A DNA stretch of 64,000 bases, from the NCBI RefSeq assembly GCF_016820445.1, contig NZ_JADHDT010000002.1, forward strand, positions 434,001 through 498,000, read 5' to 3'. Each line of letters opens with the position of its first letter. Position 1 is the stretch's first letter. The notes under the pieces were generated by a model, which saw nothing but the letters and a program-made list of their open reading frames with translations, ran no database searches and was not told where the DNA came from. Source of the DNA: Sphingomonas beigongshangi (GTDB lineage Bacteria > Pseudomonadota > Alphaproteobacteria > Sphingomonadales > Sphingomonadaceae). Positions 41,438-49,130 of the stretch are shown here, one piece after another. The position numbers and the translations under genes are program-made.

Positions 41438-42207
41438 AAGGGCAGCCACTTCGCCTTGTGCGTGAATTTCATGTAGCCGACGTTGACGCCGGCGCGATAG
41501 CCGACCCCCAGCCGGATCGGGATGAGCACGACATTGCCGCGCCGCAGATAGGTCGCGGCGAACCCGCCGACGAGATACAGTCGGCCTTCCGCGGCGGGAA
41601 AGCGGTGGAACAGCTCCTCGCTGTCGTAGAGGTTGTAGACGAGCACGAAGACCTTGTTGGCGTCGCCGCCGACGTCGAACCCGACGGACGGCCCCGTCCA
41701 GTAGACGGGCATCTGCCCTTCCACCTTGTGCGACATGATCCCCGAGCCGTAGCGAAGGCCGACGACGAAGGCCCCGGCCGCCTCGCGCCCCGCGATATAG
41801 GCGTTGGGTCGCCCCTGTTCCTTGAGGACCTTCTCGAGGATGCCGGCCAGGCCCGCGGCGCCCTTGCCGAACACGCCCTCGCCGGCCGCCAGCAGGTCTT
41901 CGCGTTCGTACGTCGTATCCGCACGCTGTGTCGCCTCGGCGCGCGCCTGTTGCTGGGCGGTCGCGGGATCGACGGGCGGCGGGGGGGCGGCGGGCGCCGA
42001 ATCGTCGAAGCCGGGCTGCGGCTGCGCGGAAGTCGCAGTGTCCGGCGCAGGGGAGGGGCGGACCGGGCGGGCCGACTGGCGGGCGGGCGGCGCGCTGGTC
42101 GCGAGATCGCCGTCGATCGCACGATTGGGGTCGATGGTCGCCACCTGGGCCGAGGCACCGCTGGCAAGAAGCGCCGCCAGCGCAGAAAAGCCGATCACGC
42201 GCTTCAT
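41434..42207 (-). CDS. DUF1134/EipA-like periplasmic protein
   Basis: The 257-aa protein has a signal peptide (VIGFSALAALLASGASAQ) and a long Pro/Ala/Gln-rich disordered part (25-95). The DUF1134 domain follows: GAAGLAGILEKVLKEQGRPN, AYIAGREAAGAFVVGLRYGS, GPSVGFDVGGDANKVFVLVY and GGFAATYLRRGNVVLIPIRL. The Brucella member EipA is a small periplasmic beta-barrel needed for envelope integrity. The same role is likely but inferred. Its stop codon is supplied by mosaic repeat F2. Confidence 0.88.
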   Translation of the reverse strand: MKRVIGFSALAALLASGASAQVATIDPNRAIDGDLATSAPPARQSARPVRPSPAPDTATSAQPQPGFDDSAPAAPPPPVDPATAQQQARAEATQRADTTYEREDLLAAGEGVFGKGAAGLAGILEKVLKEQGRPNAYIAGREAAGAFVVGLRYGSGIMSHKVEGQMPVYWTGPSVGFDVGGDANKVFVLVYNLYDSEELFHRFPAAEGRLYLVGGFAATYLRRGNVVLIPIRLGVGYRAGVNVGYMKFTHKAKWLPF

Positions 42208-42373
42208 GTCATTTGCCCCTCGTCAGACCCCGTCACGCGCACGGTAAACCACCGGCGCGCTTGCGGGGCAATGAACGAAGCCTCGGCTAGGGGCGAATTT
42301 GCGTCCTGTTGCCGCAACGAGCCCGGTTGATCCCCCGGCGGACCGCCGCTATAGCCGCGATCCTGCCGCAGCC

Positions 42374-42463
42374 GGAGACGTGGGTGAGTGGCTGAAACCA
42401 ACGCTTTGCTAAAGCGTCGTACGGGAAACCGTACCGAGGGTTCGAATCCCTCCGTCTCCGCCA
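42374..42463 (+). tRNA. tRNA-Ser (anticodon GCU)
   Basis: Acceptor stem GGAGACG/CGTCTCC with encoded GCCA. The anticodon loop around TTTGCTAAA sits on stem ACGC/GCGT. A long variable arm (CGTACGGGAAACCGTACC) and T arm GGGTTCGAATCCC follow. The 90-nt length and variable arm are typical of tRNA-Ser. No integrase lies next to it. Confidence 0.96.
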
Positions 42464-42653
42464 CATATCCGCCCTGACGGGCTCCGCTGGCGGCAATGCG
42501 GTTGCGTTCCCAGCTTCTGTTTCTGTCGCGCGGTGGCTGTGGAATTTGATATGCCACGGCCCCTGCAAGCTGAGTGATCCCCTTTCCGCCCGGCGAAACG
42601 CGTGTCGGACGGCCTGCCGCGCGAAGGGTGCGCCGCCCGCGCCCGCCGTCGCG

Positions 42654-43928
42654 CTACGGCGCCAAGTCCTCGTCTGCGGCGGCGCTGCGCTCGGTCAGCA
42701 GCGTCGCGAGCGCGAGATCGGCGGTGACGTTCGCGCTCGTCGCGAACATATCGGGGATCGTGTCGACGGCCAGAAACAGCGGCAGGAGGTCGATCGGGAC
42801 GCCGACCGCCAGCGCGACAGGCGCATAGGCCGCGAAGAAGCTGATCTGGTTCGGCAGGCCAGCGATCACCAGATTGTTGAGCACGGCGAGTATCGCCACG
42901 AGCATGATCTGGGGAAGACCGAGATCGATGCCGTTCAGACGCGCGAGCGCCAGCACGGCGAGGCTGATGGCGGTCGGCGCGCTGATGCGGAACAGCGCGA
43001 CGGCAAGCGGGAGCACGGTGCCGACCTGTCGCTCCGGCAGGCCGAGCGTGCGCGAGGCTTGCAGCATCGCCGGCAGGGATGCCAGCGACGATTGGGTGCT
43101 GAAGGCGACCGATTGCGCGGGCAGCGCGGCGCGCAGGAACGCGCGCAGCGGCGTCCGCCCGAACACCCCCACCAGCGCGACGAAGGCGGCGGCCAGCGCG
43201 ATGCCGCCGATGATCCGCGCCAGCACGTACCAGGCCAACAAGGCGCCGACCGCCAGCCCGCTCCGCGCCGCGACGTCGAAGGCGAGGGCGAAGACGCCGA
43301 TCGGCGCAAGCAATAGCACCCACCCGATGATCACGAGCAGCGTGTCCGCGACGCCCCTGAACAGCTCGGTGATCGCCGCGGCGCGCGGGCGATCGATGCG
43401 GCGTAGCGCGACGGCGAATATCAGCGCGAAGAGCACCACGGGTACGATCGCACCGCTCGCGGCCGACCCGATCGGGTTGACCGGCACGAGCGCGCGCAAC
43501 GTGTCGCCCAGCGGGGGCAGGGGCGGCAGCTTTTCGGTGCCGCCACGCACGGCGTCGAGGCCCGCGACCTGCCAGTCGCTGAACATCGCCGCCCCGAACG
43601 AGACGCCGAAGACGGCGGACGCGAGCAGGAAACACGCAAAGGCGACGATCGCGCGACGGGCCGAGCGCGTCGATCCGTCAACGTCGGTTCCGCCGCCGAG
43701 GCCGGTGATGACCAGCGCGAAGACCAGCGGGATGATGGGCATGCGCAAGGCATCGAGCCACAGGCCGCCGATCGTCCCGAAAGCCGGAAGGGCGGCGTTT
43801 TCCGGTCCGGCGCAATAGCCGGCGGCGAGGCCGGCGACGAGGCCGATGAGGATGCGGGCGGCAACCGGCAGTCGCGGCACCGGGAAGCGCCGTGACGCGG
43901 ACCGGGCGGAGGGTAGGGCGTTGATCAT
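42654..43928 (-). CDS. dicarboxylate/amino acid:cation symporter (DAACS family)
   Basis: The 424-aa membrane protein has eight predicted helices and two re-entrant segments. Family motifs include NPIGSAASGAIVPVVLFALI, AFSTQSSLASLPAMLQASRT (the serine-rich hairpin 1 region), ALFRISAPTAISLAVLALAR and a C-terminal FLAVDTIPDMFATSANVTAD. It should import dicarboxylates or acidic amino acids with H+ or Na+. The start MINALPSARS is the first ATG matching the family start; an in-frame opening far upstream is a shadow. The 444-bp region to the divergent CsbD gene holds no other gene. Confidence 0.92.
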   Translation of the reverse strand: MINALPSARSASRRFPVPRLPVAARILIGLVAGLAAGYCAGPENAALPAFGTIGGLWLDALRMPIIPLVFALVITGLGGGTDVDGSTRSARRAIVAFACFLLASAVFGVSFGAAMFSDWQVAGLDAVRGGTEKLPPLPPLGDTLRALVPVNPIGSAASGAIVPVVLFALIFAVALRRIDRPRAAAITELFRGVADTLLVIIGWVLLLAPIGVFALAFDVAARSGLAVGALLAWYVLARIIGGIALAAAFVALVGVFGRTPLRAFLRAALPAQSVAFSTQSSLASLPAMLQASRTLGLPERQVGTVLPLAVALFRISAPTAISLAVLALARLNGIDLGLPQIMLVAILAVLNNLVIAGLPNQISFFAAYAPVALAVGVPIDLLPLFLAVDTIPDMFATSANVTADLALATLLTERSAAADEDLAP

Positions 43929-44243
43929 GCTCCAGCAGGTGCCAGCGGAGGCGCGGTGCCGCCAAGCAGCATGGCCTAGCGTGCGGACAAGATTAGCTTG
44001 TCCATGCGGGACCGCGACAGCGCCGGCTTGTGCCCAAGGAAATGGGTAGTCGGCTTTCCCCCGGTTCCTGCCGTCCGGCGGCACGCCGGGCGCGCGCTGC
44101 CGAAAAGCGCTTCCCGGATCGTGCTGCGGGCTATCGCCGCACCGACGCGTCCTTCGATATCGGGCGGCCGCGGCGTGATGCACGACATAGATCGCCATGA
44201 CGCGCGCGTCGCGGCATGCGGCCGCGCATGGGGGGCGAGGCGC

Positions 44244-44270
44244 GGCAACCCGAACGCTTCCGGTGCGTTT
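44244..44270 (+). promoter_or_regulatory. possible EcfG-type general stress promoter of the CsbD gene
   Basis: GGCAAC, a 16-bp spacer and CGTTT resemble the general-stress sigma factor signal GGAAC-N16-17-CGTT. It ends about 100 bp before the CsbD start. CsbD proteins are stress-induced in many bacteria, which fits. Otherwise the 43929-44372 region shows nothing definite. Confidence 0.35.
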
Positions 44271-44372
44271 CCAGCCCCCGACCCCCCGCGCGATGCCTCG
44301 TTGCATCCCGGAGGCTCTCGGCAACGGCGGGACAGTCGTCGTTGCCTCGGATCGCAACAAGGGAGACGAGCG

Positions 44373-44645
44373 ATGAACACGGATACGCTGACCGGCGCCG
44401 CGACCAACCTGGGCGGCAAGATCAAGGATGGCCTCGGCGAGGCGACGGGCGATCAGGGCCTGCGCGCCGAGGGCAAGGCCGACCAGCTGAGCGGTACGGC
44501 GCAGAAGGCCTATGGCGAGGCGAAGGACGCGGTGCGTCCGGCGATCGATTACGTCCGCCAGTTCGCCCGCGAGCGTCCGTTCGCCGCTGCGGCTCTGGGC
44601 GGCGTGCTCGGGATCGCGCTGATCAACACGCTGCGCGGCAAGTAA
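44373..44645 (+). CDS. CsbD family stress protein
   Basis: The 90-aa protein begins with the CsbD repeat (GGKIKDGLGEATGDQGLRAE, GKADQLSGTAQKAYGEAKDA), a hydrophilic helical region. It ends in a hydrophobic helix (ERPFAAAALGGVLGIALINT) like those of the DUF883/ElaB tail anchors. It is probably a small inner-membrane-attached stress protein. GGGAGACGAGCG precedes the ATG and a terminator follows. Its molecular role is not known. Confidence 0.85.
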   Translation: MNTDTLTGAATNLGGKIKDGLGEATGDQGLRAEGKADQLSGTAQKAYGEAKDAVRPAIDYVRQFARERPFAAAALGGVLGIALINTLRGK

Positions 44646-44713
44646 GCCGGCGAACCCCCGTCCCGTGCACCGTGCGCATAGCCTTAGCGGACGGGCGCGC
44701 CGGAACGGCGAAG

Positions 44714-44741
44714 GGGCAGGGCGGTCACGTCCTGCCCTTTT
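44714..44741 (+). terminator. intrinsic terminator after the CsbD gene
   Basis: GGGCAGG pairs with CCTGCCC around a 10-nt loop and is followed by four T, 68 bp after the stop. Confidence 0.7.
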
Positions 44742-44828
44742 CGTCGGTGATGCGGTGCGCCGCCTCGAAGGCGCGGCGGGGGGCGACACGCGCGACCCGG
44801 GACGCTTGATGCCGGGCAAGGTGACGGG

Positions 44829-45395
44829 ATGAGCTTGGAAAAGGGCACAAGGATGCGTGTGGCGGTGCGGCCCTACCGGCCGGACGATCGCGCGGCAGTG
44901 CTGGCTATCTTCGACGGCAACGCGGCGCACTATTTCGGCGCGGGCGATCGCGGCTGGCTCGCCGAGACGCTGGACGAGCCCGATGGTCCGGCGTTCGTCG
45001 TCACCGTGGGGGCGCAGGTCGCGGCCTTCGGCGGTTACGAGATCTGGGATCATTACAACAAGGCGCTGCTCTATTGGGGCATGGCGGACCGGCGCTATCA
45101 TGGCGCCGGCCTCGGCCGGTTGCTGCTGCTCGCGCGGCTGCTGCACGTCGCGGAGCATGCCGAACCGCCGACGCGCTATGTCACCGTCGATACCTCGCCG
45201 ATGGTGGCGCCGTTTTTCCTCGCCTGCGGATTCGAGCGGACGGCGATCTGGCCGGAAGGGTATCGGTCGGGCATGGAGATGCACGAGCTGCGCTTCGACC
45301 TCGCCGCGACGGACGTCGACCGGCTGCGCGCGGCGCTCGATGACGCGCATGCGCGCGCAGAGGCAGCGATCGGAGAAAATTCCCGCGCGTCGTAA
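44829..45395 (+). CDS. GNAT-family N-acetyltransferase
   Basis: The 188-aa protein has the GNAT fold. MRVAVRPYRPDDRAAVLAIF is strand 1/helix 1, AFVVTVGAQVAAFGGYEIWD is the central sheet, and YHGAGLGRLLLLARLLH is the acetyl-CoA motif A. VDTSPMVAPFFLACGFERTA is motif B. The first ATG (MSLEKGTRM) may be replaced by the internal ATG of MRVAVRP. The substrate cannot be predicted. It lies upstream of the aspartyl protease-like gene on the same strand, 83 bp apart. Confidence 0.85.
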   Translation: MSLEKGTRMRVAVRPYRPDDRAAVLAIFDGNAAHYFGAGDRGWLAETLDEPDGPAFVVTVGAQVAAFGGYEIWDHYNKALLYWGMADRRYHGAGLGRLLLLARLLHVAEHAEPPTRYVTVDTSPMVAPFFLACGFERTAIWPEGYRSGMEMHELRFDLAATDVDRLRAALDDAHARAEAAIGENSRAS

Positions 45396-45478
45396 GCGCA
45401 TTGTCAGCTTCCCGGGCTAGCGTCGCCTGCGCCGCGAACCGCGGCCGGCCCGGCCAGGGCCATCATGGGGGACGAGCG

Positions 45479-47251
45479 GTGGCGAAACGAACGGGCGGCG
45501 CGCGGGCGAAGGTGGTGGCGGCGGTCGCCAGCATCGTGGCGACGATCGCCGCACATCCCGCTGCGGCGGAAAACTGCAAGATCGGGAAGATCGCCGAACT
45601 GGCGGTGACGATGCAGGGCCTGCGACCGGTCGTCCAGACGACGATCAACGGAAAGCCCGCCCCCTTCATCGTCGACAGCGGCGCCTTCTTCAGCAACATC
45701 TCGCCGCCCGTCGCGAAGAGCCTGAGCCTGCCACAGCGCGCCTATCCCGGCCTGCGCGTCAACGGCATCGGCGGCAGCAGCGAGGCGAGCGTCGCGACCG
45801 TCCGCCACTTCGGGCTGGCCGGCGTGGACATCCCGAACGTCGAATTCGTCGTCAGCGGCAGCGACATCGGTCAGACCGGGCTGATCGGACAGAATGTGCT
45901 GGGTCTGGCCGACGTCGAATATGACCTGCCCGGCGGCGCGGTGCGCCTTTTCCGGCCGCAGGGCTGCAGCAAGACGGCGTTGGCCTATTGGTCGGCGGGC
46001 AAACCGTTCTTCATGCTGCCGATCGAGAGCAAGGAGGAAGCGCGCAACCACACCGTCGGCGCTATCGAACTGGATGGCGCGAAGCTGCGGGCGACGTTCG
46101 ATACCGGGGCGCCGCAGACGGTGTTGACCCTGCGCGCGGCTGCGCGAGCCGGGGTCCATCCGGGTGATCCGGGCGTCGAGAAGGCGGGCTGGGAATCGGG
46201 CCTCGGCAGCCGTGTCGTCCAGGGCTGGATCGGACATTTCAAGCTGCTCAAGATCGGCGACGAGGAATTGCACAACGTGCGGCTGCGCATGGCGGACCTC
46301 GGACCGCTCGACACCGACATGCTGCTCGGCGCCGACTATTTCGTGTCGCACCGTATCTATGTCTCCAACGCGCAGCACCGGATGTACTTCACCTATACCG
46401 GCGGCAGGTTGTTCAGCACGGGCACGCGTGTCGACGCGACGACGAACATCGCGGTGCAGGGTGGCGCGACCGAGGGGGCCGAACCGGCCGATGCCGAGGG
46501 GTATAGCCGCCGCGGCGCGATGGCGCAGACGCAACGCGACCTGCCCGGCGCGATCGAGGCCTATTCGCATGCCATGGCGCTTGCGCCGAAGGATCCTCGC
46601 TTCCCGCTGCAGCGGGCACTGGCCTATCTGGCAGCGCGGCGCCCGGTCCTCGCGATGGACGACCTCAACACCGTGCTGACGCTCGACCCGGCGGATCGGC
46701 GCGCGCGCCTGCTGCGCGCGGAGGTGCGGCTGCGTGCCGGCAACCCGGAAGGCGCGATCGCCGATCTCGACGCGCTGAGCGCCGCGATGCCGCGCGAGGA
46801 TATGGAGCGGCTGCACGTCGCGCAGCTTTATTCCGGCGCGGACGCGTTCGACGCCGCCATCGGCCAATATGACATATGGCTGGCGACGCACCACGACGAC
46901 AGCCAGCGCAGCGTCGCGCAGAACGGACGGTGCTGGGCGCGCGCGCTGGCCAACAAGGATCTCGACAAGGCGCGGGGCGACTGCGACGCGGCCGTGCGCG
47001 CGGTGAAGGGCAATGCGAGCTATCTCGACTCCCGCGGGCTCCTCGCGTTCCGACGCGGCGACGACGCGGCGGCGATCGCCGACCTCACCGCTGCACTGGC
47101 GCTCAATCCCAAACTCGCCTGGTCGCTGTACATCCGCTCCCTGGCCGAGCGGCGGCAGGGCCGGACGGCGGACGCCGATCGCGATCGCGATGCCGCGCTC
47201 GCACTCGATCGGCGCCTGGCGGACCGTGCGAAGCGCTATGGTCTGAGCTGA
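45479..47251 (+). CDS. secreted protein with two retropepsin-like domains and TPR repeats
   Basis: The 590-aa protein has a signal-like N-terminus (KVVAAVASIVATIAAHPAAA) and two aspartyl protease half-domains. The first has FIVDSGAFFSNI (D66, DSG instead of DTG), the second ATFDTGAPQTVL (D208). Late LLGADYFVSHRIYVS matches the Ile-Leu-Gly motif. From about residue 345 to the end there are five to six tetratricopeptide-like helix pairs (AIEAYSHAMALAPKDPRFPL, AIADLTAALALNPKLAWSLY). It may be a periplasmic protease or a catalytically weak binding protein. The start is a GTG preceded by GGGGGACGA. It converges on the carboxylesterase gene, with 4 bp between them. Confidence 0.8.
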   Translation: MAKRTGGARAKVVAAVASIVATIAAHPAAAENCKIGKIAELAVTMQGLRPVVQTTINGKPAPFIVDSGAFFSNISPPVAKSLSLPQRAYPGLRVNGIGGSSEASVATVRHFGLAGVDIPNVEFVVSGSDIGQTGLIGQNVLGLADVEYDLPGGAVRLFRPQGCSKTALAYWSAGKPFFMLPIESKEEARNHTVGAIELDGAKLRATFDTGAPQTVLTLRAAARAGVHPGDPGVEKAGWESGLGSRVVQGWIGHFKLLKIGDEELHNVRLRMADLGPLDTDMLLGADYFVSHRIYVSNAQHRMYFTYTGGRLFSTGTRVDATTNIAVQGGATEGAEPADAEGYSRRGAMAQTQRDLPGAIEAYSHAMALAPKDPRFPLQRALAYLAARRPVLAMDDLNTVLTLDPADRRARLLRAEVRLRAGNPEGAIADLDALSAAMPREDMERLHVAQLYSGADAFDAAIGQYDIWLATHHDDSQRSVAQNGRCWARALANKDLDKARGDCDAAVRAVKGNASYLDSRGLLAFRRGDDAAAIADLTAALALNPKLAWSLYIRSLAERRQGRTADADRDRDAALALDRRLADRAKRYGLS

Positions 47252-47255
47252 GGCG

Positions 47256-48872
47256 TCATTTCATCCCGAGCAGGAGCGGCGTCGCGGCGACGTAGCGGCG
47301 CTGCTCGACGAACGGCTGGCTGTGCGTGTCGACGTCGATCACCTGGCGCGTGATGGCGGCCGTATCGGCGGTGGCGGCGGGCCAATGCGGCAGGCCGGGG
47401 CCATTGGGATCGCCCGTCTTGATGAAATCGGCGAAATAGCCGCTCATCGTCGCCGATACCCGCCGGTCGGCGTCGGTCCAGGCGTAGAGCGGGTTCACGT
47501 CGAGATTGCCGAGCGCATATTCGATTTCCGCGCTGTGCACCGCGCCCCACGCCGGCGGCGCGCCGGACGTATCGGCGAGCGCACGCGGCCGGACATGGGC
47601 ATAATGATAGAGATAGGTCGGCGCGCCGGTGCGACGGCTCAGGTCGAACCACATCCACGTCGGCAGCGCGAGGAAGGCGTCGCTCGCCAGCGCGGTGGCG
47701 GCAGGGACGACATCCGCGTCCGACGCGGCGGGATAGAGCGCGAAGACCGCATCCGCCTGTGCGCCGAACCGCGCCGCAAGCGCCGTGCGATAGGTCGACA
47801 CCGATGGCGTGGCGGCGCCGAGCAGCGCGGCGGCCCCTGCCTCCTGCGAGTTGGTCCCGACCAGCAGCGGCACGCGCGCCGCGCGCCCCGCGGCAAAGGT
47901 CGCCTCCGGCGCCTCGGTCAGCGCATAGCCGTCGATGACGGGGCGCAGCATCAGGTCACGGGCGGCGCCCTGCGCGGCCAGCAGCCGGTCGGCGGACAGC
48001 GCCCGCATCGCCGCCGCGGTCGCCGGGGCGTTCGACTGCGGGATACCCGCGGCCACGCCGAACGCCGCGCCCTGCGCTTCCGCCTGCGCGAGGGAAACAG
48101 GGCTCAGGCGGTGCATCACGGCGCCGCTCTCGCCGATCGCGCCTGCGATCGATCCGCGCGACAAGGGCGACACCATCAGCGCGCTGACCGACATCGACCC
48201 CGCCGATTCGCCGCCGATCGTGATACGATCCGGATCGCCGCCGAAGGCGGCGACGTTGCGACGTACCCAGGAGAGCGCCGCCACCTGATCGAGCAAGCCG
48301 TAATTGCCCGAGGCATGCCGCGGCGATTCGGCGGTCAGCGCCGGATGGGCAAGCCATCCAAAGACACCGAGCCGGTAGTTCAGCGTGACGACGACGATGC
48401 CCCGCCGTGCCAGAGCCGCGCCGTCGTAGCGCTTCTCGGAGCCATCGCCCGCCATGAAGCCGCCGCCATAGATATAGACGAGCACCGGAAGCTTGGCCGC
48501 CGGCTGCCGGCCGAGCCGCGCGGGTGTCCAGACGTTGAGGAAGAGGCAATCCTCGCTGACGCCGGGCGACCGGAACATCATGTCGGCAAACAGCGGTTGC
48601 TGCATGCAGCGGGCGCCGAACTGCGTCGCCTGGCGGATGCCGGACCAGTGCGGCACGGGCGCGGGTGGCTGCCAGCGTCGTGCGCCCACCGGCGCGGCGG
48701 CGAAGGGCACGCCGCGGAAGATCGCGATGTCGCCGGCACCGTCGCCGGTCTGGCTGGTCTCGCGGAGCCCCTGCAACCGACCGCTGTCGACGCGCACCAC
48801 CGGTCCCTGCTGCGCCAGCGCCGGGGCCGCCGTCGCCAGCGCCAGGCCGGCCGCCCATTGCATCATCCTCAT
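47256..48872 (-). CDS. secreted type-B carboxylesterase
   Basis: The 538-aa protein has a signal peptide (MRMMQWAAGLALATAAPALA) and the carboxylesterase/lipase type-B fold. The oxyanion region is LPVLVYIYGGGFMAGDGS, EDCLFLNVWTP is family-specific, and the nucleophile lies in ITIGGESAGSMSV (about S223). The Glu is in GTNSQEAGA and the His in WGAVHSAEIEYALGN. It hydrolyses esters of unknown identity outside the cytoplasm. The ATG at 48872 fits the signal peptide; a GTG at 48902 adds ten charged residues. It is divergent from the NRPS operon, sharing a 258-bp region. Confidence 0.92.
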   Translation of the reverse strand: MRMMQWAAGLALATAAPALAQQGPVVRVDSGRLQGLRETSQTGDGAGDIAIFRGVPFAAAPVGARRWQPPAPVPHWSGIRQATQFGARCMQQPLFADMMFRSPGVSEDCLFLNVWTPARLGRQPAAKLPVLVYIYGGGFMAGDGSEKRYDGAALARRGIVVVTLNYRLGVFGWLAHPALTAESPRHASGNYGLLDQVAALSWVRRNVAAFGGDPDRITIGGESAGSMSVSALMVSPLSRGSIAGAIGESGAVMHRLSPVSLAQAEAQGAAFGVAAGIPQSNAPATAAAMRALSADRLLAAQGAARDLMLRPVIDGYALTEAPEATFAAGRAARVPLLVGTNSQEAGAAALLGAATPSVSTYRTALAARFGAQADAVFALYPAASDADVVPAATALASDAFLALPTWMWFDLSRRTGAPTYLYHYAHVRPRALADTSGAPPAWGAVHSAEIEYALGNLDVNPLYAWTDADRRVSATMSGYFADFIKTGDPNGPGLPHWPAATADTAAITRQVIDVDTHSQPFVEQRRYVAATPLLLGMK

Positions 48873-49130
48873 CCCGAAATTCCCGTCGTTTCGCTTTGAC
48901 ACCAGCTATTTGCGCCGGTGGCCCAGGTGTCAACGCGGCAAATGGCGGGTCCGATCGGGGGCCAGCCAGAGAGGACGGCGGCGACCCCGTGTCGCACGCG
49001 CAAGCCGCGAGGCGACCGATTTCGGACATTCGCGTCGGATCGGAGCTTGATCCAGGCGTCGTTTGTTCCTGTAGGAGGATCGAGTGAAGGGTTGCCGCCG
49101 AGGGCAGCCGGTGATGGACGAGGCGTATCG

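Noticed and set aside
42374..42463. tRNA-Ser or tRNA-Val as an integration site of a genomic island
   Set aside because: No integrase gene and no repeated tRNA 3' end is found within several kilobases of either tRNA.
42654..45401. A 915-codon frame that includes the DAACS symporter and extends 1.5 kb upstream of its start
   Set aside because: Only the last 424 codons match the transporter; the upstream part overlaps the GNAT and CsbD genes on the other strand and reads as Arg-rich noise.
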